Shown: positions 9,433 through 18,906 of the stretch, in pieces
Layout of the letters: each line of letters opens with the position of its first letter
Position numbering within the stretch: the stretch's first letter is position 1
DNA from: Candidatus Binatia bacterium
GTDB taxonomy: Bacteria > Desulfobacterota > Binatia > Bin18
Length of the DNA stretch: 64,000 bases
Reading direction: 5' to 3'
Assembly: GCA_022820725.1 (NCBI GenBank)
Contig: JAJEFA010000012.1
Span: 124,001-188,000 of the forward strand
The notes under the pieces: generated by a model
Databases searched by the model: none
What the model saw: only the letters and a program-made list of their open reading frames with translations
What the model was told of the DNA's origin: nothing
Translations under genes and position numbers: made by a program

Positions 9433-12039
9433 ATGTCGAACGTCTCGTCGAACCCCACAACCGACCCACAACAGAATTCAAATCGCCTGCTTTTCACGCT
9501 CGAAAACGGCCTGCGCGTCGCCATCCAAGAAGACCATTTTGCGCCTGTCGTCGCTATCCAGATATGGGTCAAGGCCGGCAGTGCGGATGAAACTCCCGAT
9601 GTTGCCGGCGCCGCCCACGTCCATGAGCATATGCTCTTTAAGGGCACCCAGCGGCGTCCGGTCGGAGCTATCGCTTCTGAAATTGAATCATCTGGCGGCA
9701 GCATCAACGCGTTTACCACTGCGGATCATACCGTCTACCACATCGTCCTGGCCTCCCGACATTTTTCGGACGGTCTCGATATTTTGACCGACGCCATTCA
9801 AAACTCGACCTTTGATCCACACGAACTGGACAAAGAACTTCAGGTCGTGATGGAAGAATGGAAGCGTGGCGAGGATTCACCCACCACCCGAGCGGCAACC
9901 GAACTATTTGAGGTTGCCTATACACAGCACCCGTACGGTCGCCCGATTATTGGCTATCGCACCACCATTGAGGCGCTCAATCGGGAGCGCGTCGTACACT
10001 TCTACCAACGCTGGTACCATCCCAATAATATGACGGCGGTAATTGTCGGGGACATTGACCGGGAAAAAGCCCGCCAAGAAGTCCAGCGGCTCTTTGGCCA
10101 GACCCCCTCCGTGCAACTTCCCGTTCGTCCCCGTCCACCCGAACCAGCCCAGACCGAGCTACGCCTCTCCGTCGTGGATATGAACGTCGAGGAGTTCTAC
10201 TTCTATATGGGCTTTCCCCTTCCGCCAGCTGAGCATGAAGATATTTTCGCCCTTGATCTCCTCAGCTTTATCGTAGGCGGCGGAGAAAGCTCGGCGCTCG
10301 TCCAAAAGCTCCAAGCCGAACAGGAATTGGTCAACTGGATTACGGCCAGTGCCTATACACCGGCCGATTCTGGTCTGTTCATCCTGGCGGCAGCACTGGA
10401 ACAAGAGAAGATTCGGCCAGCGCTCGAACAAAGCTTGACCCAGCTTTTTCAGTACAAGCACACGTTTGTAACCCAGGCAGAACTCGACCGGGCGCGAACA
10501 AATTTAGCCAGTGATTTTGTCTACCGGCGGGAAACTGTCCAAGGCCAGGCCCGCCAACTGGGGTATTTTCTCACGGTCTTCTCGGACCCCGACTATGAGC
10601 AACGATATCTCACCGGCTTGGCTGCGGTCACCCCTCAGGACATTCAGCGCGTTGCGCGCCAGTACCTCTCTCCGACCGGGCTCAGCGCCGTCATCCTGGG
10701 CAAGACACAGGACACCCGTATCCCGACTGCCGAGGAGCTCACACAATTGTGCCACCGTCTCGACCAACCGGCCAGTAAGGCTAGCACCCCAGCGGAAACG
10801 AACGGGGCGAACGGCAACGCGGTGACGGTCGTTCGCCTCGATAACGGCGTTCGTCTGCTGGTGAAGGAACATCACGGCGTCCCGGTCATGGCGGTTCAGG
10901 CGGCAACGCTCGGTGGCCTCTTGTTTGAAGACGAACACAACGCTGGCACCAGCAATTTTATTGCCGGCATGTTGACTCGTGGCAGCCGACAATTCTCACG
11001 CCTCAGCCTAGCGGAAGCGGTTGAATCGCTGGCAGGTGGCCTAAGCGGCTTTTCCGGACGGAATAGTTTGGGCTTATCGGGCTCGTTTCTTACGACCCAC
11101 GTCGATGAAGGTATTGATATTTTCCTTGAGACTTTACTCCATCCAACTTTTCCAGCCGATGAAGTAGAAAAACGTCGTCGTGAGATTTTACTGGCCCTTA
11201 AAAATCGGGAAGATGATCTCGCCCAGGTTGCCTTCGATCTGTTTTACCAAACCTTGTACGAGATGCATCCTTATCGTCTGCTTACCCTCGGCAGCGAAGC
11301 CAGCGTCAGTGCCATGACACAGGAGCAGGTTGCCGCTTACTACAAAACCCTCCTCGACCCTAAACGCCTGGTGCTGAGTGTTGTTGGCGACGTTGAGACA
11401 ACGCAACTGATTGACCGCCTGAGTGCCGAATTATCGACCCTACCCGCAGTCACCCCTCCCTCCGCTCCCGCGCCAGAGACTCGCCCGAGCGGTGTGCGGA
11501 CCGCAACCAAGAGGGTAGAGAAACAACAGGCCCATGTGGTCCTGGGCTTTCAAGGCGTCTCCCTTGATAATCCAGACCGATATGCGCTGAAAGTCCTCGA
11601 TACCATCCTGTCTCGCCAAGGGGGACGACTGTTCTATGAGGTGCGTGAACAGCGTGCCCTTGCCTATTCCGTGACCGCGTTCAGTGTTGAAGGTCTCGCC
11701 CCAGGGACGTTTGGTGTGTACTTGGGCACAGACCCTGGCAGCGTAGACGAAGCGGTGAGCGCCACACAAACGGAGTTGGAACGCCTCCGCCAGGAGAAAG
11801 TCACGGCTGATGAGCTTGAGCGGGCCAAGAAATATATGACCGGCAGCTATGAGATTTCCCTCCAATCAAATGCCGCACAGTCCGAAGAATTGGCATTCAA
11901 CGAACTGTACGGTCTCGGGCATACGCATGGCCGCCGCTATCTCGACTATATCCAGCAGGTGACGGAGGCAGATGTGCAGCGCGTTGCCAATACCTATCTC
12001 AATCCAGCCGAGCAGACTCTGGTTATTGTGGGCCAATAA
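9433..12039 (+). CDS. M16 family zinc metallopeptidase, fused two-unit form
   Basis: 868 residues, equal to two M16 units joined in one chain. The first unit has the inverted zinc motif HxxEH (H62, E65, H66 in HVHEHMLFKGT) with the family block around it, so it should be catalytic. The second unit (from about VVRLDNGVRLLVKEHHGVPV) lacks HxxEH at the equivalent place and looks like the inactive partner. Many bacteria encode the two units as adjacent genes. No clear signal peptide is visible, so location is uncertain. The ATG at 9433 follows GGGAGGCC. A GTG at 9415 is in frame but less likely. prmA follows after 11 bases. Confidence 0.88.
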   Translation: MSNVSSNPTTDPQQNSNRLLFTLENGLRVAIQEDHFAPVVAIQIWVKAGSADETPDVAGAAHVHEHMLFKGTQRRPVGAIASEIESSGGSINAFTTADHTVYHIVLASRHFSDGLDILTDAIQNSTFDPHELDKELQVVMEEWKRGEDSPTTRAATELFEVAYTQHPYGRPIIGYRTTIEALNRERVVHFYQRWYHPNNMTAVIVGDIDREKARQEVQRLFGQTPSVQLPVRPRPPEPAQTELRLSVVDMNVEEFYFYMGFPLPPAEHEDIFALDLLSFIVGGGESSALVQKLQAEQELVNWITASAYTPADSGLFILAAALEQEKIRPALEQSLTQLFQYKHTFVTQAELDRARTNLASDFVYRRETVQGQARQLGYFLTVFSDPDYEQRYLTGLAAVTPQDIQRVARQYLSPTGLSAVILGKTQDTRIPTAEELTQLCHRLDQPASKASTPAETNGANGNAVTVVRLDNGVRLLVKEHHGVPVMAVQAATLGGLLFEDEHNAGTSNFIAGMLTRGSRQFSRLSLAEAVESLAGGLSGFSGRNSLGLSGSFLTTHVDEGIDIFLETLLHPTFPADEVEKRRREILLALKNREDDLAQVAFDLFYQTLYEMHPYRLLTLGSEASVSAMTQEQVAAYYKTLLDPKRLVLSVVGDVETTQLIDRLSAELSTLPAVTPPSAPAPETRPSGVRTATKRVEKQQAHVVLGFQGVSLDNPDRYALKVLDTILSRQGGRLFYEVREQRALAYSVTAFSVEGLAPGTFGVYLGTDPGSVDEAVSATQTELERLRQEKVTADELERAKKYMTGSYEISLQSNAAQSEELAFNELYGLGHTHGRRYLDYIQQVTEADVQRVANTYLNPAEQTLVIVGQ

Positions 12040-12050
12040 GTTCGTTGATT

Positions 12051-12956
12051 ATGGGCGCAGAGCAATGGCTGCGTGTTGCGGTATCTGTCCCCACTGAGGC
12101 GGTTGAGGCCGTCTCCTATTTTCTGGTCGAACTCGGCTCAAGCGGTATTGCTGAGGAGGAATGGAAACCGGACACGCCACCGCCAGCCTGGACGATCGTC
12201 CAGGGATTTTTTCCCTCAGACCGGGATTCCGGGGCGTTGTTGGCAAGCCTCACGAACTATCTCCGGCGTATCGCCACTGAATATCCCGCCCTAGTCACCT
12301 GTGTTCCTGAGTGTGAGATCATCGCCAGTGATGCCTGGCAGGAGCACTGGAAAACCCACTTCCCTCCCCTTCCGGTTGGACAACGCTTACTTATTCTTCC
12401 GCCCTGGGAAGTCCGGCCCGTGCAATCGAGGCGAGAGGTGATTGAGATTAATCCCAGCATGGCCTTTGGCACGGGACATCACGCGACCACCTACACCTGT
12501 CTGGAGGCGCTTGAAGCCTTGTGCGATACGTATGGTCCTCCGGCGCGAGCCCTCGACCTGGGCACCGGATCGGGGATTCTGGCTATTACCCTAGCCAAGC
12601 TGGGAGTTCCTTCCGTCTGGGCAACGGACATCGATCCGACCGCACGAGAAGAAGCGCAGAAGAACACACTGGTGAACGGCGTCGCGACAGCTGTCCATAT
12701 CAGTGCTGCCAGCCTCAACGAACTTCCGGCACCTTTTCAATTAGTCGTCGCCAATCTTTTTGCCTCAACGCTGATTGCATTACGTCCTGCGCTCACGCAA
12801 ATGCTGACCCGTTCCGGCCACGCTCTCTTATCCGGTATCCAGAGCGACCAGGCCGAGTCCGTGCTTCAGGCATTCTGCGCACCGGACTGGACGCTGGTAG
12901 AACACCGCTCCAAAGACGACTGGACAACCTTAGTCTTACATCGGGCCTCCGACTAA
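12051..12956 (+). CDS. prmA: Ribosomal protein L11 methyltransferase
   Basis: About 301 residues. An N-terminal substrate-recognition domain is followed by a linker and a Rossmann SAM-binding domain with ALDLGTGSGILAITLAKLG and WATDIDPTAREEAQKN. The block EINPSMAFGTGHHATTYTCLE is the PrmA signature. It trimethylates lysines and the N-terminus of ribosomal protein L11. The ATG at 12051 is chosen; a TTG at 12045 in the same frame is possible. It sits between the M16 peptidase and rsmE in a tight rightward gene string. Confidence 0.94.
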   Translation: MGAEQWLRVAVSVPTEAVEAVSYFLVELGSSGIAEEEWKPDTPPPAWTIVQGFFPSDRDSGALLASLTNYLRRIATEYPALVTCVPECEIIASDAWQEHWKTHFPPLPVGQRLLILPPWEVRPVQSRREVIEINPSMAFGTGHHATTYTCLEALEALCDTYGPPARALDLGTGSGILAITLAKLGVPSVWATDIDPTAREEAQKNTLVNGVATAVHISAASLNELPAPFQLVVANLFASTLIALRPALTQMLTRSGHALLSGIQSDQAESVLQAFCAPDWTLVEHRSKDDWTTLVLHRASD

Positions 12957-12972
12957 CCGGACAGGAGGTGAT

Positions 12973-13719
12973 ATGCGGCGCTTCTTCATCTCATCCCAGG
13001 CTATCACTCAAGACCGTGCCCGGCTCGGCGGAGAAGAGTTTCATCATCTGCGTCACGTCCTGCGGCTCGGTCGTGGCGCACGCATCGCCCTATACGATGA
13101 AAGAGGCGCGACCTACCACGGTGAGATTCTCCGTATCGCGCCCACATATGCTGAGGTCGGCATCACGAAACACCAGTCAGCGGCACCACCCCCTTTACAC
13201 CTCACTCTGGCTCAGGGCGCGCTCAAAGGGCGCAAAATGGACCTCGTGATTGAAAAAGCCACCGAGCTCGGCGTTCATACTATTGTGCCCTTTGTCTCAG
13301 CCTTTACGGTTGCCCGTATTCCTGACGGCAAACGGGCTGAACGGACAGCGCGATGGCAGCATATCGCCCGTGCTGCGGCAAAACAGTCGGGCGGCGCGCC
13401 GCCTGAGATTCATCCACCGCAGTCTTTTCCTGATCTCTTGCGCTCTGTTCCGACTCCTTCAGGGAAGCTTATTTTCTCAGAACGAGAGCGGACTCTGCAC
13501 CTCAGGGAGTTTGCCGAACACGCCACTCAGTTCGACTCCCTGTATATTCTCATTGGTCCGGAAGGCGGATTTGCCCCTGAAGAGATCGCACAGGCCCAGG
13601 CTGCCGGGTTTGTGTCGGTCAGTTTAGGGGCTTCGGTGCTGCGGGCGGAGACGGCGAGTATAACGGCTGTCGCCCTGTGTCAGTTTCTGTGGCGCGATAT
13701 CCGTTCCCCCTTGCCTTAA
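12973..13719 (+). CDS. rsmE: 16S rRNA (uracil-1498-N3)-methyltransferase
   Basis: 248 residues, family length. An N-terminal PUA-like region (MRRFFISSQAI, EEFHHLRHVLRL) is followed by the SPOUT methyltransferase part with KGRKMDLVIEKATELGV, LIGPEGGFAPEEIAQA and LGASVLRAETASITA, which forms the trefoil knot and SAM site. It methylates U1498 of 16S rRNA. ACAGGAGGTGAT is the ribosome binding site. Adjacent prmA and gshB match a neighbourhood seen in other proteobacteria. Confidence 0.95.
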   Translation: MRRFFISSQAITQDRARLGGEEFHHLRHVLRLGRGARIALYDERGATYHGEILRIAPTYAEVGITKHQSAAPPPLHLTLAQGALKGRKMDLVIEKATELGVHTIVPFVSAFTVARIPDGKRAERTARWQHIARAAAKQSGGAPPEIHPPQSFPDLLRSVPTPSGKLIFSERERTLHLREFAEHATQFDSLYILIGPEGGFAPEEIAQAQAAGFVSVSLGASVLRAETASITAVALCQFLWRDIRSPLP

Positions 13720-13807
13720 ACCCGACGACTGCCTAGCATGCCGCACCTGTGGACAGAGGAAATCCTTCTTCGGTTTGACGGGAGCACGCCGGCTAAGAGG
13801 AGGCAGC

Positions 13808-14773
13808 ATGATGCGTTTCGCCTTTATTATGGACCCGATTCACCACGTCCTGATCGACAAAGACACCACCTTTGTTTTCATGCTTGAGGCGCAGTCCCGT
13901 GGCCACGAGGTCTGGTATCTGGAAATGTCCGACCTGTTTATTGAACGTGCGCGCGCCATGGGTCGAGCCCGCCAGCTCGAACTGCGCCGAGAGCTGAACA
14001 ACCATTTTACCTTTGGCGCAGAACACACGGGCCCGTTGGGTGAGTTTGACGCGATTTTTATGCGCAAAGACCCCCCCTTTGATATTGCTTATCTGCACGC
14101 GACCCAACTGCTCGACCTTGCCCAGAATGAAGGCGCGGTTGTCCTCAATCGTCCCGCCGGCCTACGCGCGGCAAACGAGAAACTCTACGCTCTCAACTTT
14201 CCCAGCGTCATCCCCGCTACCTTGATCACCCACGACGCAAAACGTCTCAAGGCTTTTCTGGATGAGCTGGGCGGAGAGATGATTATCAAACCCATAGACG
14301 GCCATGGCGGGGCCGGTATTTTTTATGTCCGTAGGGATGACCGGAATCTGAACTCTATCCTCGAAACCCTGACTCAGGACGGCCGCGAGGCCATCATTGC
14401 CCAGCAGTATATCCCGGAAGTCCGTCAGGGTGACAAGCGTCTTATCGCCCTGAACGGCGAACCCATCGGTTGTACCCTGCGGGTGCCTCGGGCCGATGAA
14501 AATCGGGGCAATATCCACGTGGGTGGAACCTGCGTCAAGGCGGATATCACCGATCGCGATCAAGAGATCTGTCGAGCCGTCGCCCCGTTTCTCCAAAGGG
14601 ACGGGTTGTATTTTGTCGGGCTCGACATCATTGGTGACTACCTAACCGAGGTCAATGTCACCAGCCCCACCGGGGTGCAGGAAATTGATCGGCTCAACCA
14701 GACCTGCCTGGAAGCCCAAGTCATTGATTTTGCCGAGCGGCAGGTGGCAGAGCGGTCGCGTCCCCGTGCGTAA
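13808..14773 (+). CDS. gshB: Glutathione synthetase
   Basis: 321 residues. MRFAFIMDPIHHVLIDKDTTFVFMLEA is the prokaryotic GshB N-terminus. The ATP-grasp part contains IIKPIDGHGGAGIFYV, IAQQYIPEVRQGDKRLIALNGE and LYFVGLDIIGDYLTEVNVTSPTG. It joins gamma-glutamylcysteine and glycine to give glutathione. AAGAGGAGGCAGC stands directly before the ATG at 13808. gshA is not in the window. Glutathione use is consistent with the glutathione-dependent formaldehyde dehydrogenase gene at 26946. Confidence 0.95.
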   Translation: MMRFAFIMDPIHHVLIDKDTTFVFMLEAQSRGHEVWYLEMSDLFIERARAMGRARQLELRRELNNHFTFGAEHTGPLGEFDAIFMRKDPPFDIAYLHATQLLDLAQNEGAVVLNRPAGLRAANEKLYALNFPSVIPATLITHDAKRLKAFLDELGGEMIIKPIDGHGGAGIFYVRRDDRNLNSILETLTQDGREAIIAQQYIPEVRQGDKRLIALNGEPIGCTLRVPRADENRGNIHVGGTCVKADITDRDQEICRAVAPFLQRDGLYFVGLDIIGDYLTEVNVTSPTGVQEIDRLNQTCLEAQVIDFAERQVAERSRPRA

Positions 14774-14783
14774 CTGACATCCA

Positions 14784-15500
14784 ATGCCGCACGACACGCG
14801 CACTCCGACTGGTCGGGCTTGGTCGGCACATACCCGCGAGGTCCTCTATTCCTTTCTGGCTGGAATTTTTCTCACCTCGCTGACCTTGGGGAATGTTGTC
14901 GGGATTACGAAGTTCGTCGATCTTGGCTGGTTTGTCATTCCGGCCGGGCTGTTGGCTTATCCCTTTACCTTTTTGGCCACCGACCTGATCAGCGAACTCT
15001 ACGGCCGGCGGCGGGCACAGTCCATCGTCTGGGTTGGTTTTTGCATGAATTTCTTCATGCTTTTCCTGATGTGGTTCGGTCACGTGTTGCCGGATGCCTC
15101 GGGTGTATCTGGCGCCACGGCAACCTTTGAGGAGGTGTACGCCTTTATGAAGCCGGGCGTTGCCGCCTCTATGGTTGCCTATCTGGTCGCTCAGTCCGTT
15201 GACGTGCACCTCTTCCATTTCTGGCAACAGCTCACTAAGGGACGACATTTGTGGCTGCGTAATAACGGCTCGACTATGCTCAGCCAGATCGTTGATACGT
15301 TTCTCATCTCGTCAATTCTGTATGCTTCCGGAGCCCTGGGCTCAGCTGTGGATTCAATTGACAAACTTGTTCCACTGGCGCTGTCCTCGTATGCGTTTAA
15401 GCTCGTCTTTGCCCTACTCGACACACCCTTGTTCTATCTGGGGGTGTATTGCCTGAGAGACCGCGTCCCAGCCGTAGACGAGAGTCGCCCTACAGCATAA
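14784..15500 (+). CDS. Queuosine precursor transporter, YhhQ family
   Basis: 238 residues with about six membrane helices. The blocks TLGNVVGITKFVD, YPFTFLATDLISELYGRRRA and HFWQQLTKGRHLWLRNNGST are characteristic of the VUT/YhhQ family. Members import queuosine precursors (preQ0/preQ1) through the inner membrane. It starts 10 bases after gshB and so is probably in the same transcript. Substrate choice (preQ0, preQ1 or queuine) cannot be read from sequence alone. The gene is convergent with the glycosyltransferase that follows. Confidence 0.88.
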   Translation: MPHDTRTPTGRAWSAHTREVLYSFLAGIFLTSLTLGNVVGITKFVDLGWFVIPAGLLAYPFTFLATDLISELYGRRRAQSIVWVGFCMNFFMLFLMWFGHVLPDASGVSGATATFEEVYAFMKPGVAASMVAYLVAQSVDVHLFHFWQQLTKGRHLWLRNNGSTMLSQIVDTFLISSILYASGALGSAVDSIDKLVPLALSSYAFKLVFALLDTPLFYLGVYCLRDRVPAVDESRPTA

Positions 15501-15539
15501 CCAACACGCTCAGGCGTACGCTGTGGCCGTGTCAGCCGA

Positions 15540-16211
15540 CTATTCAGATTGCCGGGCCGCCCACTCCTCAAACCGAACCATGCGCAGACTATTGGGCGTT
15601 TCGTGGAGGATATAAGTCACTGGTTCGCGAAAGGTCTTGGCCTTAAACGCTTTTTGAGCCCGTTCCCACAGGTCAAGGTCTTCCCCATAGTTCAGGTCAC
15701 AAAATCCACCCAACTCGGTAAAGACCGTACGCTTTCCGAACAGCGTCCCGCCGATCACACACTCGGATATACGGATGAGCTTGGTCGAATCAAAGAAATC
15801 GACGACCCACTGCTTGCCAGCGACCTGGACGCCGCCTTGAATCAAATCAAGGTCATGCCGACGCAACAGTTCGAGCCGCGTCTCCAAATGGGCAGGCCGG
15901 TATTCGTCATCACTGTCGAGACAGGCGATATATTCCCCACGGGCTTCCGCAACGCCACGGTTGCGCGCGGCCCCAACCCCCTGATTGGCCTGGCGGACAT
16001 AGCGAATCTGGGCCGACTGTTTCTGCCACGTCGCGACAATTTCGGCCGTATTATCGGTGCTCCCATCGTCGATGACGATCAGTTCCCAGTCCGTAAACGT
16101 CTGGGCCAGCACCGATGCAATACTCCGTGGCAATAAATCCGCTCGATCAAAAGTCGGCAGGATCACCGATATCAGTGGCGTGTTGTGTCCGGCGCCTTGT
16201 TTCCCCGACAT
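15540..16211 (-). CDS. Family 2 glycosyltransferase
   Basis: 223 residues, essentially a single GT-A domain. LISVILPTFDRADLLPRSIASVLAQ and WELIVIDDGSTDNT form the nucleotide-sugar site, VGAARNRGVAEARGEYIACLDSDDEY carries the DxD-like metal site, and DLNYGEDLDLWERA supplies the acidic base region. It should transfer a sugar from a nucleotide donor, but donor and acceptor cannot be inferred. It stands alone with no polysaccharide genes nearby and no membrane anchor, so it is likely cytoplasmic. The next gene, on the other strand, is tRNA-Phe, after a 199-base gap with nothing recognisable in it. Confidence 0.85.
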   Translation of the reverse strand: MSGKQGAGHNTPLISVILPTFDRADLLPRSIASVLAQTFTDWELIVIDDGSTDNTAEIVATWQKQSAQIRYVRQANQGVGAARNRGVAEARGEYIACLDSDDEYRPAHLETRLELLRRHDLDLIQGGVQVAGKQWVVDFFDSTKLIRISECVIGGTLFGKRTVFTELGGFCDLNYGEDLDLWERAQKAFKAKTFREPVTYILHETPNSLRMVRFEEWAARQSE

Positions 16212-16410
16212 TGCTGCGTCCCTCCCCGCCCAACGTCACTATCACTAAATGTTGATACGCTGTCCACCAGTGGTCAAATCGTCCGTCTCTTCTCCAGGCG
16301 CTATCATCACCGACTCATCAACGTCAACGGTTCGAGCCTGACTCCTTGCGCACCTACAACAGGGCTTGCCAAGAAACTGGATTAACTGCTAAGAGGATGC
16401 CCCACCGTGT

Positions 16411-16483
<73 letters not shown>

Positions 16484-16558
16484 CATCTTTTTTTCAACTT
16501 TCAATCCGCCACCCCTAAACGCTTGTCGGTCACAATAGAACCGGGTAGGCTATCAGCC

Positions 16559-16783
16559 ATGACGTTTAACCGGATCAGTGTAGACCCTAATATTTGTCTA
16601 GGACAGCCGACTGTGACAGGCACCCGGATTACAGTCTCACTCATTCTCCGCATGATCGCCTCGGGCATGTCGTGTCAGGAAATCGCGCACGAGTATCCAG
16701 AACTAAGCGAAGAAGATGTTCAACAGGCGGCTGCCTACGGTGCGTGGTTAGCCTCTGAGCAGTCGCGGGCCTACCCTTCTTAG
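16559..16783 (+). CDS. DUF433 family protein, probable antitoxin
   Basis: 74 residues starting MTFNRISVDPNICLGQP. The blocks PTVTGTRITVSLILRMIASGMS and EIAHEYPELSEEDVQQAAAYGA are the DUF433 (VapB45-like) signature, a small helical DNA-binding fold usually found as the antitoxin of a DUF5615 PIN-like toxin. The frame is open upstream into the tRNA-Phe gene, but the family start is the ATG at 16559. The next gene is in the same frame, separated only by the TAG at 16781-16783. There is no obvious ribosome binding site (TATCAGCC). Confidence 0.8.
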   Translation: MTFNRISVDPNICLGQPTVTGTRITVSLILRMIASGMSCQEIAHEYPELSEEDVQQAAAYGAWLASEQSRAYPS

Positions 16784-16795
16784 ATCGTACGTTAC

Positions 16796-17152
16796 TTGGC
16801 TGACCACCACATCTCCCCTCGTACCGTCACTATTCTTAAAACGAGCGGGCACGATATTATCCGCGTCAGCGATATCCTCCCCCAAGATGCCCCGGATTCT
16901 CTTATTCTTGAACGTGCCCGCCTCGATAGACAGACCGTAATCACCCAAGACCTTGATTACTCGGCCCTTCTTGCGAGTACCCGCTACACCCAGCCTAGCG
17001 TGGTATCTCTCCGTCTCCAAAACAATCGTCCGGAGCGCTTGGCAGCCATCCTACTGGAAATACTGCCAACGATTGAGGATGATCTCCAAACCGGAGCGAT
17101 TGTTGTTGTGGAAGAAAACCGTATTCGCGTCCGTTCCCTCCCGCTGCCATGA
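16796..17152 (+). CDS. DUF5615 PIN-like protein, probable toxin
   Basis: 118 residues if started at the TTG at 16796. LADHHISPRTVTILKTSGHD carries the first acidic residue of the PIN-like fold, and ILERARLDRQTVITQDLDYSALL carries the later acidic cluster, as in DUF5615 toxins, which are predicted RNases. No ATG or GTG is available. Related proteins start 2-3 residues earlier, and here those codons are ATC, GTA, CGT and TAC after the TAG stop of the antitoxin gene, which is in the same frame. The true start is therefore unclear. TTG initiation, a non-standard start and stop readthrough are all possible. Confidence 0.72.
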   Translation: MADHHISPRTVTILKTSGHDIIRVSDILPQDAPDSLILERARLDRQTVITQDLDYSALLASTRYTQPSVVSLRLQNNRPERLAAILLEILPTIEDDLQTGAIVVVEENRIRVRSLPLP

Positions 17153-17172
17153 TCTCGGCGATCTCCTGCTAT

Positions 17173-18906
17173 TTAACTCCGCGGCACACGAATCTTTTCA
17201 ACCATGTCCTGGACCGCGGGTGGTGGCGGGCTGGTGAACGAGGACAGGACAAGCGCGACGCCAAAGTTGATCAGCATACCAACCCCACCAATGCCTTCGG
17301 GCGAGATACCCCAGAGCCAGTGCTCGGCGGTATTGGCTTCGGGGCTGATAAATTTGAAATAGATAATATAGGCGGTGGTAAAACTCATACCGCAGATCAT
17401 GCCGGCAATCGCCCCGGCTCGGTTCAGGCGTTTGGAAAAAATCCCCAGGACAATCACCGGAAAGAAGCTCGAAGCGGCCAGGCCGAAGGCAAACGCCACG
17501 ACTTGGGCGACAAACCCTGGCGGGTAAATACCGAAATAGCCGGCGATAATCACCGCTCCGGCCGCGGCAAAACGGGCATAGCGGAGCTCTTGCTGCTCGG
17601 TGATGTCCGGGCGAATCACCTTTTTCATCAGATCATGGGAGACCGACATCGACAGGACGAGCAACAGGCCGGCCGCGGTAGACAGGGCGGCCGCCAGACC
17701 GCCCGCCGCCACCAAGGCGACGATCCAGGCCGGTAGTTGGGCAATTTCCGGGTTGGCGAGCACGATAATATCGCGGTCGATGTATAACTCATTGCCCTTC
17801 CAGCCTTGCGCTGTCGCGCGTTCGGCAAAGGCTGGATTACGATCATTATAATACTGAATCCGACCGTCCTGGTTCTTATCGGCAAATCGGATCAGGCCGG
17901 TTTCCTCCCATTTCGAGAACCAGTCAGGGACCTGGGCATATGCTGTGTTGTGAACGGTCGTTAAGAGATTGGTCCGGGCAAACGCCGCCACCGCAGGAGC
18001 AGTAGCGTATAGGATAACGATAAACAACAGGGCCCAGCCGGCTGAGAGACGCGCATCTTTCACCTTCGGAACTGTAAAGAAACGGGTGATGACATGCGGC
18101 AGACCGGCCGTCCCGACCATCAGAGAGAGGGTAATAAAAAAGACATCGATCGTCGTTTTACTCCCCCGACCGGTATAGGCCGCAAAACCAAGTTCCTGAC
18201 TTAAGCCGTCAAGCTTATCCAGCAGAGACGTTCCTGGCTCCGTTGTCAGTTCCGCCCCAAAACCGATTTGGGGGAGCAGCGTATCAGTCATCAGCAGGGA
18301 GATAAAAAAGGTGGGCAACATATAGGCAAAGATCAGCACACAGTATTGGGCGACTTGCGTATAGGTAATACCTTTTTGTCCGCCGGCTACGGCATAGATA
18401 AAGACGATGGCCATACCGATGATCACACCGAATTCAACCGGGACTTCTAAAAAACGCGCAAACACGACACCAACCCCACGCATCTGACCGGCTACATAGG
18501 TAAACGAGACAAAGATGGCGCAGACAAGCGCGGCGACCCGGGCGGTCTGCGAATAATAGCGTTCGCCAACAAAGTCCGGCACGGTGTATTTCCCGAACTT
18601 CCGTAGGTATGGCGCAAGCAACAGGGCTAAGAGTACATACCCGCCCGTCCAGCCCATCAGATACATGGCACCGTCACGCCCCATGAAGGACATCATGCCC
18701 GCCATCGAGATAAACGAGGCCGCACTCATCCAACCCGCGGCGGTCGCCATACCGTTCGCGACCGCGCCGACCCGCGAACCGGCAACATAAAAGTCACTCG
18801 TTGACTCGGCTTTGGCTCGCCAGGCGATACCGATATAGAGCGCAAACGAAAGGCCAACGATAATGAAGGTCCAAATCTTGACCGGATCGGTCGGAAAGAG
18901 ATCCAT
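17173..18906 (-). CDS. Sodium/solute symporter, VC_2705-like (acetate permease relative)
   Basis: 577 residues with about 13 membrane helices. FYVAGSRVGAVANGMATAAGWMSAASFI and GGLAAALSTAAGLLLVLSMSVSHDL are hallmark blocks of the sodium:solute symporter (SSS) family. The gene starts at the ATG at 18906, which overlaps the TGA of the DUF4212 gene by one base. That coupling marks the two-subunit symporters annotated as VC_2705 type, related to acetate permease ActP. A hydrophilic loop of about 60 residues (WFSKWEETGLIRFADKNQDG onward) contains a possible EF-hand-like Asp-rich turn (DKNQDGRIQYYND). The likely substrate is a small carboxylate, but this is inference. Confidence 0.88.
   Translation of the reverse strand: MDLFPTDPVKIWTFIIVGLSFALYIGIAWRAKAESTSDFYVAGSRVGAVANGMATAAGWMSAASFISMAGMMSFMGRDGAMYLMGWTGGYVLLALLLAPYLRKFGKYTVPDFVGERYYSQTARVAALVCAIFVSFTYVAGQMRGVGVVFARFLEVPVEFGVIIGMAIVFIYAVAGGQKGITYTQVAQYCVLIFAYMLPTFFISLLMTDTLLPQIGFGAELTTEPGTSLLDKLDGLSQELGFAAYTGRGSKTTIDVFFITLSLMVGTAGLPHVITRFFTVPKVKDARLSAGWALLFIVILYATAPAVAAFARTNLLTTVHNTAYAQVPDWFSKWEETGLIRFADKNQDGRIQYYNDRNPAFAERATAQGWKGNELYIDRDIIVLANPEIAQLPAWIVALVAAGGLAAALSTAAGLLLVLSMSVSHDLMKKVIRPDITEQQELRYARFAAAGAVIIAGYFGIYPPGFVAQVVAFAFGLAASSFFPVIVLGIFSKRLNRAGAIAGMICGMSFTTAYIIYFKFISPEANTAEHWLWGISPEGIGGVGMLINFGVALVLSSFTSPPPPAVQDMVEKIRVPRS

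Noticed and set aside
16781..16783. TAG between DUF433 and DUF5615 as a pyrrolysine codon
   Set aside because: No pyrrolysine system is suggested, and the TAG lies exactly between two proteins that are normally separate genes.
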